The translations under genes were made by a program, and so were the position numbers. A DNA stretch of 64,000 nt from Corydoras sp. C115 (lineage: Eukaryota; Chordata; Actinopteri; Siluriformes; Callichthyidae): assembly GCA_019802505.1 (NCBI GenBank), contig JAFMOC010000307.1, forward strand, positions 1-64,000, in the 5' to 3' direction. This document shows positions 1 to 11,726 of this stretch, in pieces. Numbering within the stretch: position 1 is the stretch's first letter; every line of letters starts with the position of its first letter. The notes beneath the pieces were generated by a model. That model was not told the DNA's origin, did not search any database, and saw only the letters and a program-made list of their open reading frames with translations.

Positions 1-1363
1 CGTTACTAAATTTCTTTGGGTTTAAGAGTGTAGAAAGTGTTTAATGGGATATGAATAGTTTATATTAGTCTGGGAAGGGTTTATTATAATGCAGGTACAT
101 TGCGGTAACCCCCGTGATATGTGAGTGATTACACTCTTTTATCTTGGTTTGTCTTAAATAAACCGCTTGATTCGAACATCTACTAAAGTCTACATCGTGG
201 TCTTTTCGACTCCTCCAGAAAAAGGTTCATCGTGGAAATTGAGATTTCCTAACACTGTACATGCTCATTGCTTCAGCAATGGATTTCCCATCAGAGCAGA
301 GGATTAAGCACACATGTTATCTCACAACAAATAGTATGTTTAGTCAAATTAGTGTTTAAAAGAAGCTGAGATTAATCGTTGGGTTTCAGGTTATTTTTAT
401 TGGCTCTGGTTATCGGTAAATGTAGATGATTTGACGATGTGGATATTCAAACATTAGCACATTTTAAATGTTTCCAAAAACATACCTCACAACTGCAGCA
501 CAACACTGACAAACTGTCTGAGTTTGATCTGTGAGTTTGAATGTCTTTGTTTTCGTTATATATATAGCCTTTTGTCAAATAAAATCATCATAATTTCTAG
601 AGGAAAAAAAAGAAAAAAGAAAAACAAAAAAAAAAAGGTTTTCTTTTGTTAGAAAAACAAGTGAAATATATATATAAAAAAATCTTTTTTAAAAACTATG
701 CTTATAGCGCCATCTTGTGGTGAAATTTCAGTCGACTATCAGTCGACCATAGGGAAAATCTGATGAATCAGATTCGACTACGAAAATCTGTAGTTGAATA
801 CAGCACTAATGCTCAGTGTAGAATTCACCTATTAAATTTTGTTCCGCCTTGTGTTTCTTGCTTCTTGCGCATTCCTATAGGAGGTACAGTGCCTTGTGAA
901 AGTATTCACCCCCCTTTACCTTTTTTCACATTTTGTTACCTCACAAGCTGGAATTCAAAGGGAATATTTGAGGGTCTGCATCATTTAATTTACAGACCAT
1001 GCCTACAACTTTCAACATTTAACATTTATTTTTATTGTAAAAATTTTCAGTTGTTTATTTTCATATTCTTTAAATACATATTTTTTCTCATTTCACTTCT
1101 AAAACGTAGAATATTTTGTGCAGATGCATCACATTCAATTCAGATTAAAAAAAAATACATACAGGTTGTAATGTAGTAAAATAGGGAAAAATCCAAGGGG
1201 GTGAATACTTTTGCAAGGCACTGTATGTACCGTTGTATTTTTCTGAATACAATGACCCGTACTGTGAAATGTACTGAATGGTTCAGGACAAATACAACGT
1301 ATCATTACGTCCCAATTAACTATTAACGCAATCTGTGCTTCTTCACTGTTTTTGCCCCATTAG
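1..1363. other. Upstream part of zdhhc12 intron 1 (no exon seen)
   Basis: AT-rich sequence left of the first visible zdhhc12 exon. I found no first coding exon: no ATG-led hydrophobic segment followed by a donor of the phase needed by the exon at 1364. The stretch is therefore probably intron 1. It contains A/T homopolymer runs near 600-690 and the Tc1-type miniature element listed separately. Confidence 0.5.
887..1223. mobile_element. Miniature Tc1/mariner-type element (MITE)
   Basis: A 337-bp non-coding element between two TA dinucleotides (885-886 and 1224-1225). Its ends are inverted repeats: CAGTGCCTTGTGAAAGTATT on the left, and the complement of the right end begins CAGTGCCTTGCAAAAGTATT. 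The inner parts (CACATTTTGTTAC against its imperfect complement near 1165-1190) continue the repeat. TA duplication and these ends are the hallmarks of Tc1/mariner elements. There is no transposase, so it would move only with help from a related enzyme. The open frame that crosses it (763-1176) is not a gene. Confidence 0.85.
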
Positions 1364-3068
1364 CTCTCCGTAAAGAGGAGGAGGCAGGTCGGCTTGTTCT
1401 GCCTGTGGTCTTTGTGCTGCTTGTGCTGCTCTCTGTGCTGCTTTACTTTGCAGTGTCGCTCATGGATCCTGGCTTTGTGTTGGCTGATGACTGCGACCTA
1501 CAAGTAAGATTCAGACATGTTTAGAGTTATTCTCTTATAAATTGTCATTTTTGAATATATTGTATATGTTTTTTTAGAATAAAACCCCAACCCCCTACTG
1601 CATGGTGGTAAAGACACTTTTACCCATAAATTACTTCTACAGGAAATTTTTATGACTGACGTTTTAAAGTAGGTTCCTCCTTTGCAGCCTCTTTTCTGGG
1701 AATGCTTTCGTAGAGTGTTTGTTAAAGACAAGGATGTTAAATGAAGAATTTGGCTCTTAACCCTTTAATGTCTTTACCAAGAAAAAATGAAAAATTATTT
1801 ATTTCATTTTTTTATATGTTTGGGGCATTAATAAAAACATTTTTTTTTTTTTAAATAGACCCCCCAGTTTTCAAAATACACACCTCTACCAAACGGTTGA
1901 GATGGCAGTCTATGGTAAACCTAAGAACAAGAACCAGAAATACAAAAAAAAATTTAACAAAGGGCAATGACATGTTAACTCTTTGTTTTCTTAACTTTTT
2001 TGACTTTTTAGACAAGTGGAATGTGTCCAAGGTTGTCATATAATATCTGGCTGTGAGAGCTTTGGGATTTAATGTTCCTTCTGAGACATATTTGTAGTAA
2101 AATCAGTACATCCATCCATCCATCCATTATCTTCCTCTTTATCCTGTATTAGGGTCATTAGGGGTGGGTTCCCCATGCCCATCAAGGGGAGAACATTTTG
2201 GGCGCTGGGCACACAAACACACTCTATATGGGGCAATTTGGAAAATTCAATTGACCTTGATCCATATTTTTGGACTCTGCGAGGAAACTGCAGAACCTGG
2301 AAGAAACCCATGTGGACACAGGGACAACATGGAAACTCCACCCAGTTTGGGATTTGAACCAAGAATCCCTAGCGCTGAAAGGAGAACATGCTAAACCACG
2401 AAGTCACTGTGTCACCCCAAAAATTTTAACAATAATAATAATAAAACATTAACATATATTAACAACGACAATAAAAAGCAATAATAAAGTGCAATAACAT
2501 GCTAACTTTGTTAATTTTGTGCCTTTTTTGAAATACTCTTGTGTGATGTACAACAGCAGTAATGGTGTTTCAGCGTTGGACCCAGTTTATTTCTTGTGGT
2601 ATGCTATGAAACATTGCTGGCTTGCATTAAGACATTGCATTAGCTTTTCCAAATGCTCTTCAGTCTCTTGTGGACTAGTTTTGATTGGTTCCCTTAACTC
2701 TTGAGCAGAATACAGATTTGTCTGTTGTGTAATATGTTCAATCATATTGTCAGTGAAGAGTGTTTTGAAGTACTGAAATGGTGTCTTCACAGCATCGGGG
2801 GGCTCAAATCTTGAATCAGGAACCTGGAATGTCCCATTGTCTTCATGTTTCTAGATTTCCTCCCTGCCTTTGTTTAGTAAGTGTTTGTTTAGGGTGACTT
2901 GGCTCAAAAGATGTTTGGATGGGCTAAAAAAACATAGATAATCTAGATCCTCTATTTTATAATCGTCATCACTCAGATCAACATCAGACTCAACATCAGA
3001 CAGAATGTGGTCTTGGACCATTAAATATTTTTGTGTCCATCTATTATTTGTAAAAAAAAAAAAAATAA

Positions 3069-3148
<80 letters not shown>

Positions 3149-6100
3149 TAATAATAAAATAAGAAATAATAAATAAGGGAAAAAATAGCATACAATTTGT
3201 TAGAACCACTTTTCATATATGTGTCAAAATTTGTGAAATAAATAGATTTAAATATATTGCATGTAATGACAATAAATGTGTTACAAAAACAAAATATGAA
3301 TGATCAGAGATTTTTAATTCAAACCAAAAAGTTGGTTCTAATTACTATAGCTAAGCATACTGTATCTACATAATTCTGATTATTAAAGCCTCTCAAACTA
3401 CACTATGCAAAGAAAATATGCTTATCTTTGAAAATTAGGCCAAAAAAACGTCGGAATGTGTGACTTGTTTTGCTGGTTGCCGACTTGCCGTCTATGGAGG
3501 TGAACTTAAACGTCATATTACTAAAAGACAAAGTGACCCCTAGTGAATTTTTTCTTGCATAACATGTCTCTACCTAATGGTAGATACGGCACAATCAGGT
3601 TGAATTAAGTTTAACAACGTTTTCAATAATATATAGTGACTGAAAGTGTGCTCTACCAAACTGTTGAGTAGGACGCTAAAGGGTTAATCTCAGTTGTGGT
3701 TTATAATGGTGTTTGATGGAGTTAAAGTCAAGTTCTTCCATGCCAGACTCACACAACCATTTCTTTAAGATCCTTGCATTTTGCACTGGGATACATCCAT
3801 CCATCCATTATCTTCCGCTTAATCCTCTACTAGGGTTGTGGGAGGGTTCCCCATATCCATCCAGGGGAGAACGTTGGGCAGATAAACCCAGGACAGGACG
3901 CCAATCTATTGCAGGCACACAGTCATTCACAAACACACACTCTTCAATTGACCTTGATCCATGTTTTTGGACTGTGAGGAGAACCCGGAGGAAACCCACA
4001 CATACTCAGGTAGAACATGGAAACTCTACCCAGATTGGGATTCAAACCGGGAACCCTAGCACTAAGAGGCGAACATGCTAACCACTAAGCCACTGTGCCA
4101 CCCACTGGGGTACAGTCATGCTGAAATAGAAAATGGTATTTCTAAGCAATTAAGTCTGCAAAATGCATAGGGATTTTTTTATTTAATTTTTACACCCCAA
4201 TGGCAGTTTGATGATTAAGAGATGTGTCCCTCAAATATAGTGTATGTTAGGTTCCAAATCCCGAGCCGACCAAACAGCTGCGGTCCCGATGCCAAATGAA
4301 AAGCTGACCCCGTAGTCAGCTATCAGTCAGGAAACACGCTGACTGCAAATGATGCTTCTGAACCTGATGCTGGAGCCCTCTGTGTGCCGAAGTGCAAACG
4401 TTTGGGAAGAAAAGACAACCACGCGAGTGTTGATCATCAATGCTTCGATTTATTATGATTCACAGCTCGCTTATATAGCTAGATGGAAACGAACAAAACA
4501 CAAAACAAAGACAGTCTTCCCACAGACTGCTAACCAGGTGCATGTGACAGAACCACTGTTAGTCAATACAACCCATGTCCCAACTGTGTGAAGCTTGAGC
4601 CCAATCATTTTCCACAGGACAGTAACTAGCAAACATGTATTTCTCAGCCAGAAGCCAAGGTCAGTTAGGCCTTTCACCAGAGAAAGAGATGCCTTCTAAG
4701 GGTCATTAGATCAACATAATGTATTATAGTAAATGGTTCAATGATATGAATGAAATGCATTTGAATGATTAAGAATAATATAAACATAAACTTTTAAGCA
4801 TATGACCTCAATCTCTAATATATCAAATAAATTACTCTCCATTATACATTACATCCTTACAGTCCCCCCTTTGATCACAAAGTGATCACTTAAAAAGATG
4901 TGCAGGAGGAGTGATCTCAGGGTCTGGTCTTCTTGCAACATACATCACGGGTCTCAGGAGGTTGGAGGTTCAGAGGGAAGCAGGTTGGTCATACGGGTCT
5001 GGATACATTGGCAGTAGCATGTTCCAAAAAGAGGAGTGCCATATTGAACAAAATGGGAAGGGCAGTTGCTACAGACACCATTAGAAGAGCAACATCTAGA
5101 CTGTTGAGTAACTTTAGAGTAAATTGTTGAGTAAATTTACAAACAAAAACAAAGAATAAAAAATCTAATAAAATTTGTGTGAAACCTTAAGCTAATTAGA
5201 ACGGGTTAAGCCCCCCACTATGTGAGGGTCGGACTATACCGCTCTCTTCCACCCCCCTTGGTGGGTAAAAATAACAAACCGAGTCTAATATAGTATTAAA
5301 ATAATGTTTATAATATATAAAAAATAGATATTGTGACATTATCTTGCTTTTGTCACCCCTTTAAGTTGATGTGCAGAAGTGGCTGGTGTCACCAACTCTG
5401 ACGGTTAAGGAATGCACTTGCAGTCGCAGGCGGCCCCACATTGCTCGAAATAATTATCAATATACATCAGTGGTCCTCCCTTTTCGTGAAATACTGTGAA
5501 AGTGAAAATAGACAAGTAGTTATTATTTGGACTGGTCCACACTGCTATGTCAGCGCCATCCTCTAGAACCTGCAAATCGTCTTGTTTGATTAGTGCGGTT
5601 AATCATAACATCAAACAATGAAAAATAACTTTTGAAAAATAACTTTTTAATGCAAATCACACAACATAGGGTAAATACACGTGTTTCTTTTGTTAAATGT
5701 GGAGTCTGTTGAGGCCACATTCGGTGCACAGCCTGGAGAAAGTAAAACTCTTATCAGTTAGTTGATAAAAAACATGCATGAATGTACAACTCACTGCTGC
5801 AAAGAAAAGTTATAACTTTAATCATTATGTATTATTATTGTCTCTGCAAACTTTTTCTCGTGCTCCTGTGGAGAAAATACAAATATCATTTATAAGTCCT
5901 TGTCCTCATTATGTATTGTCAGTCAGGTCAGGTCAAGTTAGTTACCAGTTAAATATTCCTGGGGTACCCCGTGATTCATTAAATGAAAAATTAAAGTGGT
6001 GCACCACATAGGTTTTTCATATTTAAAGTAAATGAAACATTTCGCTCTGTTCATTCATTGCTTTATAATGTAATAGATTATTACCATGAATTCAAAACTA

Positions 6101-6240
6101 TTTTTAAGGCAGCTGCTAATTGATAAAGACACACCATACCAATTCAAAAGCTTTTACTACTTTAACCTGTTAAACACCCACAATCCAAATAGCAATTTGT
6201 TTACATAAAATCTTGCATACACATCCGTACCCTCATAACA

Positions 6241-6296
<56 letters not shown>

Positions 6297-9200
6297 GTTA
6301 AAACAGAGATAAGAAGATGAAAACAGAACAGAAGAGTGCAGACAGAGCTTATGAGAAATGTGTCTCTATTACTATAGAGTTATTACTGTTTTAGCCTTAA
6401 ATTACCTGTTCATTAACTGTTAAGCAAATATTAAGCAAATATTAATATGTGAGACAAATTTATTTATTACTTTATTTAATTAATTAATTTTATATTTACA
6501 ATGTGTAGCTTGAATGAATTTAATTAATTTGTGCATCCTATAGTTTTACTTTTAAAATATTTTTTACATTTCAAATGACAGCAGTTCAGTCAGGCTTGGT
6601 TTGTGGTTTGGCTCACGGACATGGCAGACTTGGTGATCTGGACAGCTCTCTGGTCCTGAGATACTGACCATGACTTTCCAGCGTCGACATCCCCCCTGAT
6701 CTGGGCAGGTCTGGGACCAACAGACCTATACCTGTCTTCGGGGGGCATGTCCTCTTTTCTCACTGGAAACTCAGTCTCCATCGGTTCATGACCTTTCAGA
6801 GCGTAGTTATAAATTCCAAGCCCTGATTTGTTAACCATTATTTAACACAATAAATGGAAGCAGTGTACATTTTGTCTTTCATACATTATATGGTTATGAA
6901 CTTATTAATTAATTTACTTCTTAATTTATTATTGTATCATGTTATGTTACTTACTTTTAACCAATACTTTCATTTTATTTATATTTATATTTTCTTGTTT
7001 GCTTGTGGTGATAGTTTTATTATTTCTCAGTTTTGTCATATTCACCTAGAATATAAGCTGGAAAAGTTCAAAATAGGAAAAATGGTGGAATGATTTTAGT
7101 ACAAAACACATATGCATTCATACCTCCGTCAGCACAAAGTATCTTAAACCAAAATATTTATAATATGCCACAATATGCCACAAAATATGCCACAAAACAG
7201 TACAACAAAGTTAATAGCGCAATTAATACAGCCTACTGAGTCCTTGTGTTCCGTCCGCATAACCAGATTCACCAAATGTAGTATGTCATCAGACTCAGGC
7301 TCATCATCTGTAATCACATGCTCAGAGCAAGTGGAGGAAAAGAAACAAAGATTAAACGGTGTTTTGCATGTTAGGAGACTATAATCAAATTGTTAAAAAT
7401 AAAATATAAGCCTAAAGACCATAAATATGTCACAGGATTTCTTTAAAAATCCTCCCCATCGTCTTATAAGACAAATACAGATACAAATAAAACACACCGT
7501 AACAGTACCAAAAACCAAGGCAATATATATTGGATCGGCACAGAGCAGTGGCTCCTATCAGTGGACAGGGTTGTATGGCTTCACCACCTGTGTAAGAACG
7601 GATCCCAGCCAGGAAACACACTGACTGTCAAGGTGCGTGGTCCCCATACCCATACGTATTATAACGTTAATATAACGTATAATTATAACGTAACCGCCAC
7701 CTTTGTAAGACCTGGTCCCAACCAGGCCCCAGTCAGGAAACACACTGACCGTGAAAAGTGCGTATCAGAAAATACTCTGAAAATAACACCACCTGTGAAA
7801 GACCTAGTCCCAGCCAGGAAACACACTGGCTGTGCTAATAGGTGCGTGTGCCCCTACTGTAATAACCTCCCTTTTAACAGCTTTAAAATAGCAATATAAC
7901 TAAAACCCATAAAATATTAGGAATTTAGATGCCAAATAAAGGGATAAGACAGGAGTAAATGGAATAAACACTTACCCAAGCCTTATCCCGGACGAGCCCC
8001 CAGATTGTTAGGTTCCAAATCCCGAGCCGACCAAACAGCTGCGGTCCCGATGCCAAATGAAAAGCTGACCCCGTAGTCAGCTATCAGTCAGGAAACACGC
8101 TGACTGCAAATGATGCTTCTGAACCTGATGCCGGAGCCCTCTGTGTGCCGAAGTGCAAACGTTTGGGAAGAAAAGACAACCACGCGAGTGTTGATCATCA
8201 ATGCTTCGATTTATTATGATTCACAGCTCGTTTATATAGCTAGATGGAAACGAACAAAACACAAAACAAAGACAGTCTTCCCACAGACTGCTAACCAGGT
8301 GCATGTGACAGAACCACAGTTAGTCAATACAACCCATGTCCCAACCGTGTGAAGCTTGAGCCCAATCATTTTCCACAGGACAGTAACTAGCAAACATGTA
8401 TTCCTCAGCCAGAAGCCAAGGTCAGTTAGGCCTTTCACCAGAGAAAGAGATGCCTTCTAAGGGTCATTAGATCAACATAACGTATTATAGTAAATGGTTC
8501 AATGATATGAATGAAATGCATTTGAATGATTAAGAATAATATAAACATAAACTTTTAAGCATATGACCTCAATCTCTAATATATCAAATAAATTACTCTC
8601 CATTATACATTACATCCTTACAGTGTATATAGTGGATTTGTAAAAATGTATTAAGTATTAACTATAATGCTTTATTAAAAATTAAGTATAACTATAATGC
8701 AAGTCACAGATCTGATTGCTGTGTCCAGGTGGCCATCTTGTTATTAGTTATATGTAATGAAACTGGAGATTTAAATCATCAGGTTATGTCTACATCAGTG
8801 ATTCTTAATTATTTTCTGTTAAGCCCCCCCTAGGAAGAAGTAAACTTTTTGCCCCCCCCCCCCCCCCCCCCCCCCGTACATGACAAAATGGGATGAAAAA
8901 GTATTTTTACACGCCCACTGTAGTATCATTTGTCTATAAATTAGTTCTAAGTACAACTCTTTTATAACAATGTCTCCTTATTAACAATAAAGAAAATAAA
9001 AAAGAAAGAAATATTGATCAACTTAGAACAAAGAATAATTTTATTAACTTTGTTGTTTAGTTTGTAACAGAAACGAATGAAATCTTTATTTAAACTAGAA
9101 ACATTTTTGAACTGACTGGCATTTGATACTGAAAAATGAAATTAAATAAAATCAATAAATAATAATAAATTCAAATTCATCAGCAATATTAATTCAGGAG

Positions 9201-11671
9201 CACAATTTATTAACACTTTAACCTACAAAACTAAAATGAATACGACAATTTGTGCTGTTTTTTTTTTTTTCTTTTATCAAAATGAGGAAATCGGAACTAA
9301 TGTCTCTAACGCGCCCGTTTTGCAGCACAGCTTTTCTGAAGCAGTTTTCTTAAAGCATTAATATTTGCTGGTTAAACGCGTCACGTTTTCGATTTAAAAA
9401 ACTCAAGCGGTTATCAGCGTGATCGGGGTTTAATGTCTTTAAGAGACGTCTTCATTTATTTGGCTTCACGCTGTCTGCTGCCAACATTTAAAACACAGAG
9501 GACACACCGGTCTTTCTTCGTCTCCACCTCAGTTACAGTGAAGCCACTTCGACAAATTTCCTCGATTTAACTTTCGGTTGTCTTTTGTTGGTCTCATTAT
9601 CTCCGCCTTTCTCTCTTCATCTCTGTTAAATATTTCTCCATGTTGTCTCTTGAGGGTTTGTTCATTACACTTAATATCACTTGCTCTGTGATATCTTGTT
9701 ATGCGTCCCCCCAGTCACCGCACTGCGCCCCCCCAGGGGGGCGCGCCCCACTATTTGAGAAACACTGGTCTACATGCTTAAAAGGACTGATTCAACAGTC
9801 AACAACTTTACAGACCAGTTGTGACTAATGGACTTGTAAACAACACAATCAGTTTAGTGTATCCACTCGCTCTTAATTACAACTTAAGAAGATAACAAAA
9901 ATTATGTGTCAAAACACAATTTCAGTAGAATTTAAACTTTCATGCGAATATGGTGTCTAAATTGTATTAGTAAATTTCAAATTATGTAATGATTGTTTCA
10001 CTTGCTAAATGTGATGTGGTGGTGTATAAATGATGGTGGTATTTAAATTTTCCAGCAGACCTTTATGACCAGGTCATTGTTTTAGTGTGATAAAAATGTT
10101 ACAGTATAAACACTGAGACACTTTTTTAAAAAAATGCAATAAAAACAAAACTAGTATTTATCTAAATTGACCCTTTATTTAACAAATACAAAAAAAAGAC
10201 TAAAAGACAAAGGAAATTTTTTTTGTGTGTTTTTAAAGATGAACTTGTTTGTTAAATATAATTAAGTAAGAAACATTTTAAAAATTGTAACAGAAAAAGT
10301 AATTTAGTAACTATTAGTGGGTTAAAATGGACAAAAAGTGCAAACACCGGCACCTGAAATGGCATTAGTGTATTGGTGCCCACATAATAGGTGATCTGCA
10401 TGCTCTGTATGTGAAAGAACCATATTGATGGGGGTTCCCCATGCCCATACAAAGAGGAATGTTTATGGCGCAGGGTACATACACCCAGGACAGTGCACCT
10501 GCTGGCACACACTTACACAGACACACACACAAAACAAACACTATATGGGGCAATTTAGAGCATTCAATTGATCTTAAATCCATGTTTTTGGACTGTGGGA
10601 GGAAACCGGAGAACCCGGAGGAAACCCATGTGAACACGGGGAGAACATGGAAACTCCACCTATATTGGGTTTCGAACCTGGAATTCCCAGTGCTGAGAGG
10701 TGAATTTGCTAAACACTTAGTCACCGTGCCGCCACTTCCTTGTTTTTGTGTCTGTTAAATAAAGGTTCAAGTTAATGAAGTATTCAGTTCATAGTTTATA
10801 TGTTTTTTTATAAAGCATTTTGTGATGGAGTCTGAGTTGTTGAAAGCCTGTGAAAGTGCTCTACAATAACCATGGCATGTAATCAATATGGTATGTTTTA
10901 GTTTATGCTCGGCATCACAGAGGAGCAGCAAGACATGATTCCTCAGTCCAAGCCTTTCCGTCTGCGTCGCTGCCACCACTGCCTGTTACAGGTAGTATTT
11001 GTACAAATATTATGATTGAATCACTTATAACCATATTTCTGCTTGAAACACAGCAGTTGATGCTGTCAAGATATAAAAGTTTTAAATGAAATAAATAAAC
11101 TTGTAATGTGATTGTAGGCAAAATATATAATTGCATGTAAAGTACGTGCCAAAGTATTTGCATAAAATCTCTGTTCATATTAATCTAACGACACAAAATC
11201 CAGCTTACCGTCATTAAAAATTTCCACCCCACAGCAACCTATGAGATCCAAACACTGCCAGACATGTCAGCACTGCGTGCGCCGTTATGATCATCACTGC
11301 CCATGGATAGAGAACTGTGTCGGAGAGAGAAACCACCGCTGGTTCGTGCTGTATTTGGCCGTGCAGCTGGTTGTACTGCTGTGGGGTTTACACATAACCT
11401 GGTGAGTACTGCTGCTGCTTTAACTGTACACCATATGGAACAATCACAACATTAACATTTTGAAAAGCTTAAAATGTACAGAAGTCCAGAAAGGACATGT
11501 GTACTGTTTTATGTCTTGATCATGATGTCTGTTTTCTGAGATTGGAGAGGTGAATGATGGTCCTGTTAATACACCTCACATATAGATATTGAAGGTCTGA
11601 GGGACATTTCTGTACTTTTAGTTTTTAATAGCTTTTAAGTTTTAGGTTTATATAATCTATACAGATCAAAT

Positions 11672-11726
<55 letters not shown>

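Larger units (their letters stand above)
4245..8622 (-). mobile_element. Non-autonomous endogenous retrovirus-like element
   Basis: LTR element in minus orientation inside a zdhhc12 intron, antisense to the host gene. It has two 617-bp LTRs with TG...CA ends, flanked by a perfect 5-bp duplication GTGTA (4240-4244 and 8623-8627). I count about six LTR differences (roughly 1%), so the insertion is young. An 18-nt primer-binding site matching the tRNA-Pro 3' end lies three bases inside the 5' LTR, and a polypurine tract abuts the 3' LTR. These are typical of gammaretrovirus-like ERVs (family knowledge). The 3144-bp interior shows no recognisable gag, protease, reverse transcriptase or integrase in any frame. 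It is AT-rich, includes a (CA)n run and a few short open frames, and has a repeated hairpin leader. It is therefore either heavily deleted or a cargo-type non-autonomous element. Confidence 0.92.

Noticed and set aside
763..1176. 137-codon open frame
   Set aside because: Lies mostly inside a non-coding Tc1-type MITE and has AT-driven Phe/Ile/Tyr composition; no motif.
3021..3209. Open frame encoding Tyr-Ile repeats
   Set aside because: Translation of an (AT)n microsatellite; the same applies to frames at 45860-46125 and 58493-58843.
4349..4591. Duplicated 80-codon frame at 4349-4591 and 8110-8352
   Set aside because: The duplication is the LTR pair of the ERV-like element; the frame is opposite to the element's transcription.
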